From Salipaludibacillus keqinensis (GTDB lineage Bacteria; Bacillota; Bacilli; Bacillales; Salisediminibacteriaceae), in the NCBI RefSeq assembly GCF_003226325.1, contig NZ_PDOD01000005.1, positions 248,001-312,000 on the forward strand: a stretch of 64,000 nucleotides of DNA, in the 5' to 3' direction. Positions 63,975-64,000 of this stretch are shown here, piece after piece. Under the pieces are notes generated by a model, which was not told the origin of the DNA, searched no databases, and worked only from the letters and a program-made list of their open reading frames with translations. The first letter of the stretch is position 1, and each line of letters starts with the position of its first letter. The translations under genes and the position numbers were made by a program.

Positions 63975-64000
63975 GTAATTCGTCCTTAATTTTCGATATC

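Noticed and set aside
1-64000. CRISPR arrays, insertion sequences, prophage, tRNA or rRNA genes
   Set aside because: No regularly spaced repeats, transposase or phage genes, or tRNA-like folds were recognised anywhere in the window.

Overview
The window reads as chromosome from a spore-forming, low-GC Gram-positive bacterium of the family Bacillaceae, probably a halotolerant or moderately halophilic genus such as Halobacillus or a close relative (inference). The strongest evidence is gene order. The right end carries rhomboid - acpS - nnr - lolA-like - alr - ndoAI - ndoA - rsbR-S-T-U-V-W - sigB - rsbX - tex - (cmpA on the other strand) - sprT-like gene, which closely matches the Bacillus subtilis region as I remember it. 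The spore-cortex peptide CmpA implies sporulation. A BCCT transporter and an OpuA glycine-betaine importer with a GbsR-like regulator point to salt stress.

Layout. 1-3.8 kb: end of a MATE exporter, a SulP transporter/universal stress protein pair, and a HAD phosphatase. 3.9-6.6 kb: amino-sugar operon (SIS protein, nagA, nagB) with a candidate NagR site. 6.7-10.4 kb: a secreted protein, a cold shock protein, then a LacI regulator and a PTS permease with paired operators. 10.5-16.2 kb: a c-di-GMP riboswitch in front of a small gene broken by an in-frame TAG, a two-subunit fluoride exporter, a BCCT transporter with an unusual repeat tail, an FMN reductase, csaA and a membrane protein. 16.3-23.5 kb: cadC-cadA, where cadA has an in-frame TGA at the first metal-binding cysteine, plus a flavoprotein, GerMN and channel-like proteins and a DUF4097 protein. 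23.7-26.7 kb: thiamine operon under a TPP riboswitch, with a ThiE-ThiS fusion.

26.8-33 kb: opuA operon, divergent gbsR, a 30-residue membrane peptide and sigX-rsiX. 33.2-39.8 kb: arginine/ornithine/proline catabolism (RocR, rocA, rocD, proline dehydrogenase, rocF) with a sigma-54 promoter. 39.8-48.8 kb: 21-bp tandem repeats, a small protein with a candidate sigma-B promoter, mgtE, a ba3-type oxidase with a short subunit IIa, and a Fur-box iron(III) ABC importer. 48.8-64 kb: the conserved acpS-to-sigB block described above. The window ends in two strong tandem promoters that probably drive an RNA operon beyond the edge.

How the parts work together. The sigB module (partner-switching kinases, antagonists and phosphatases) is complete and has its own sigma-B promoter before rsbV. 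sigX has a matching ECF promoter. Osmolyte import, cadmium efflux, iron import and amino-acid catabolism each sit next to recognisable operators. I see no insertion sequence, prophage, CRISPR array, tRNA or rRNA. The items most worth following up are the cadA TGA with a hairpin placed like a bacterial SECIS, the c-di-GMP riboswitch with its interrupted target gene, the octapeptide-repeat tail of the BCCT transporter, and the ThiE-ThiS fusion. All protein assignments come from reading motifs and recalled homologues; no database search was run.
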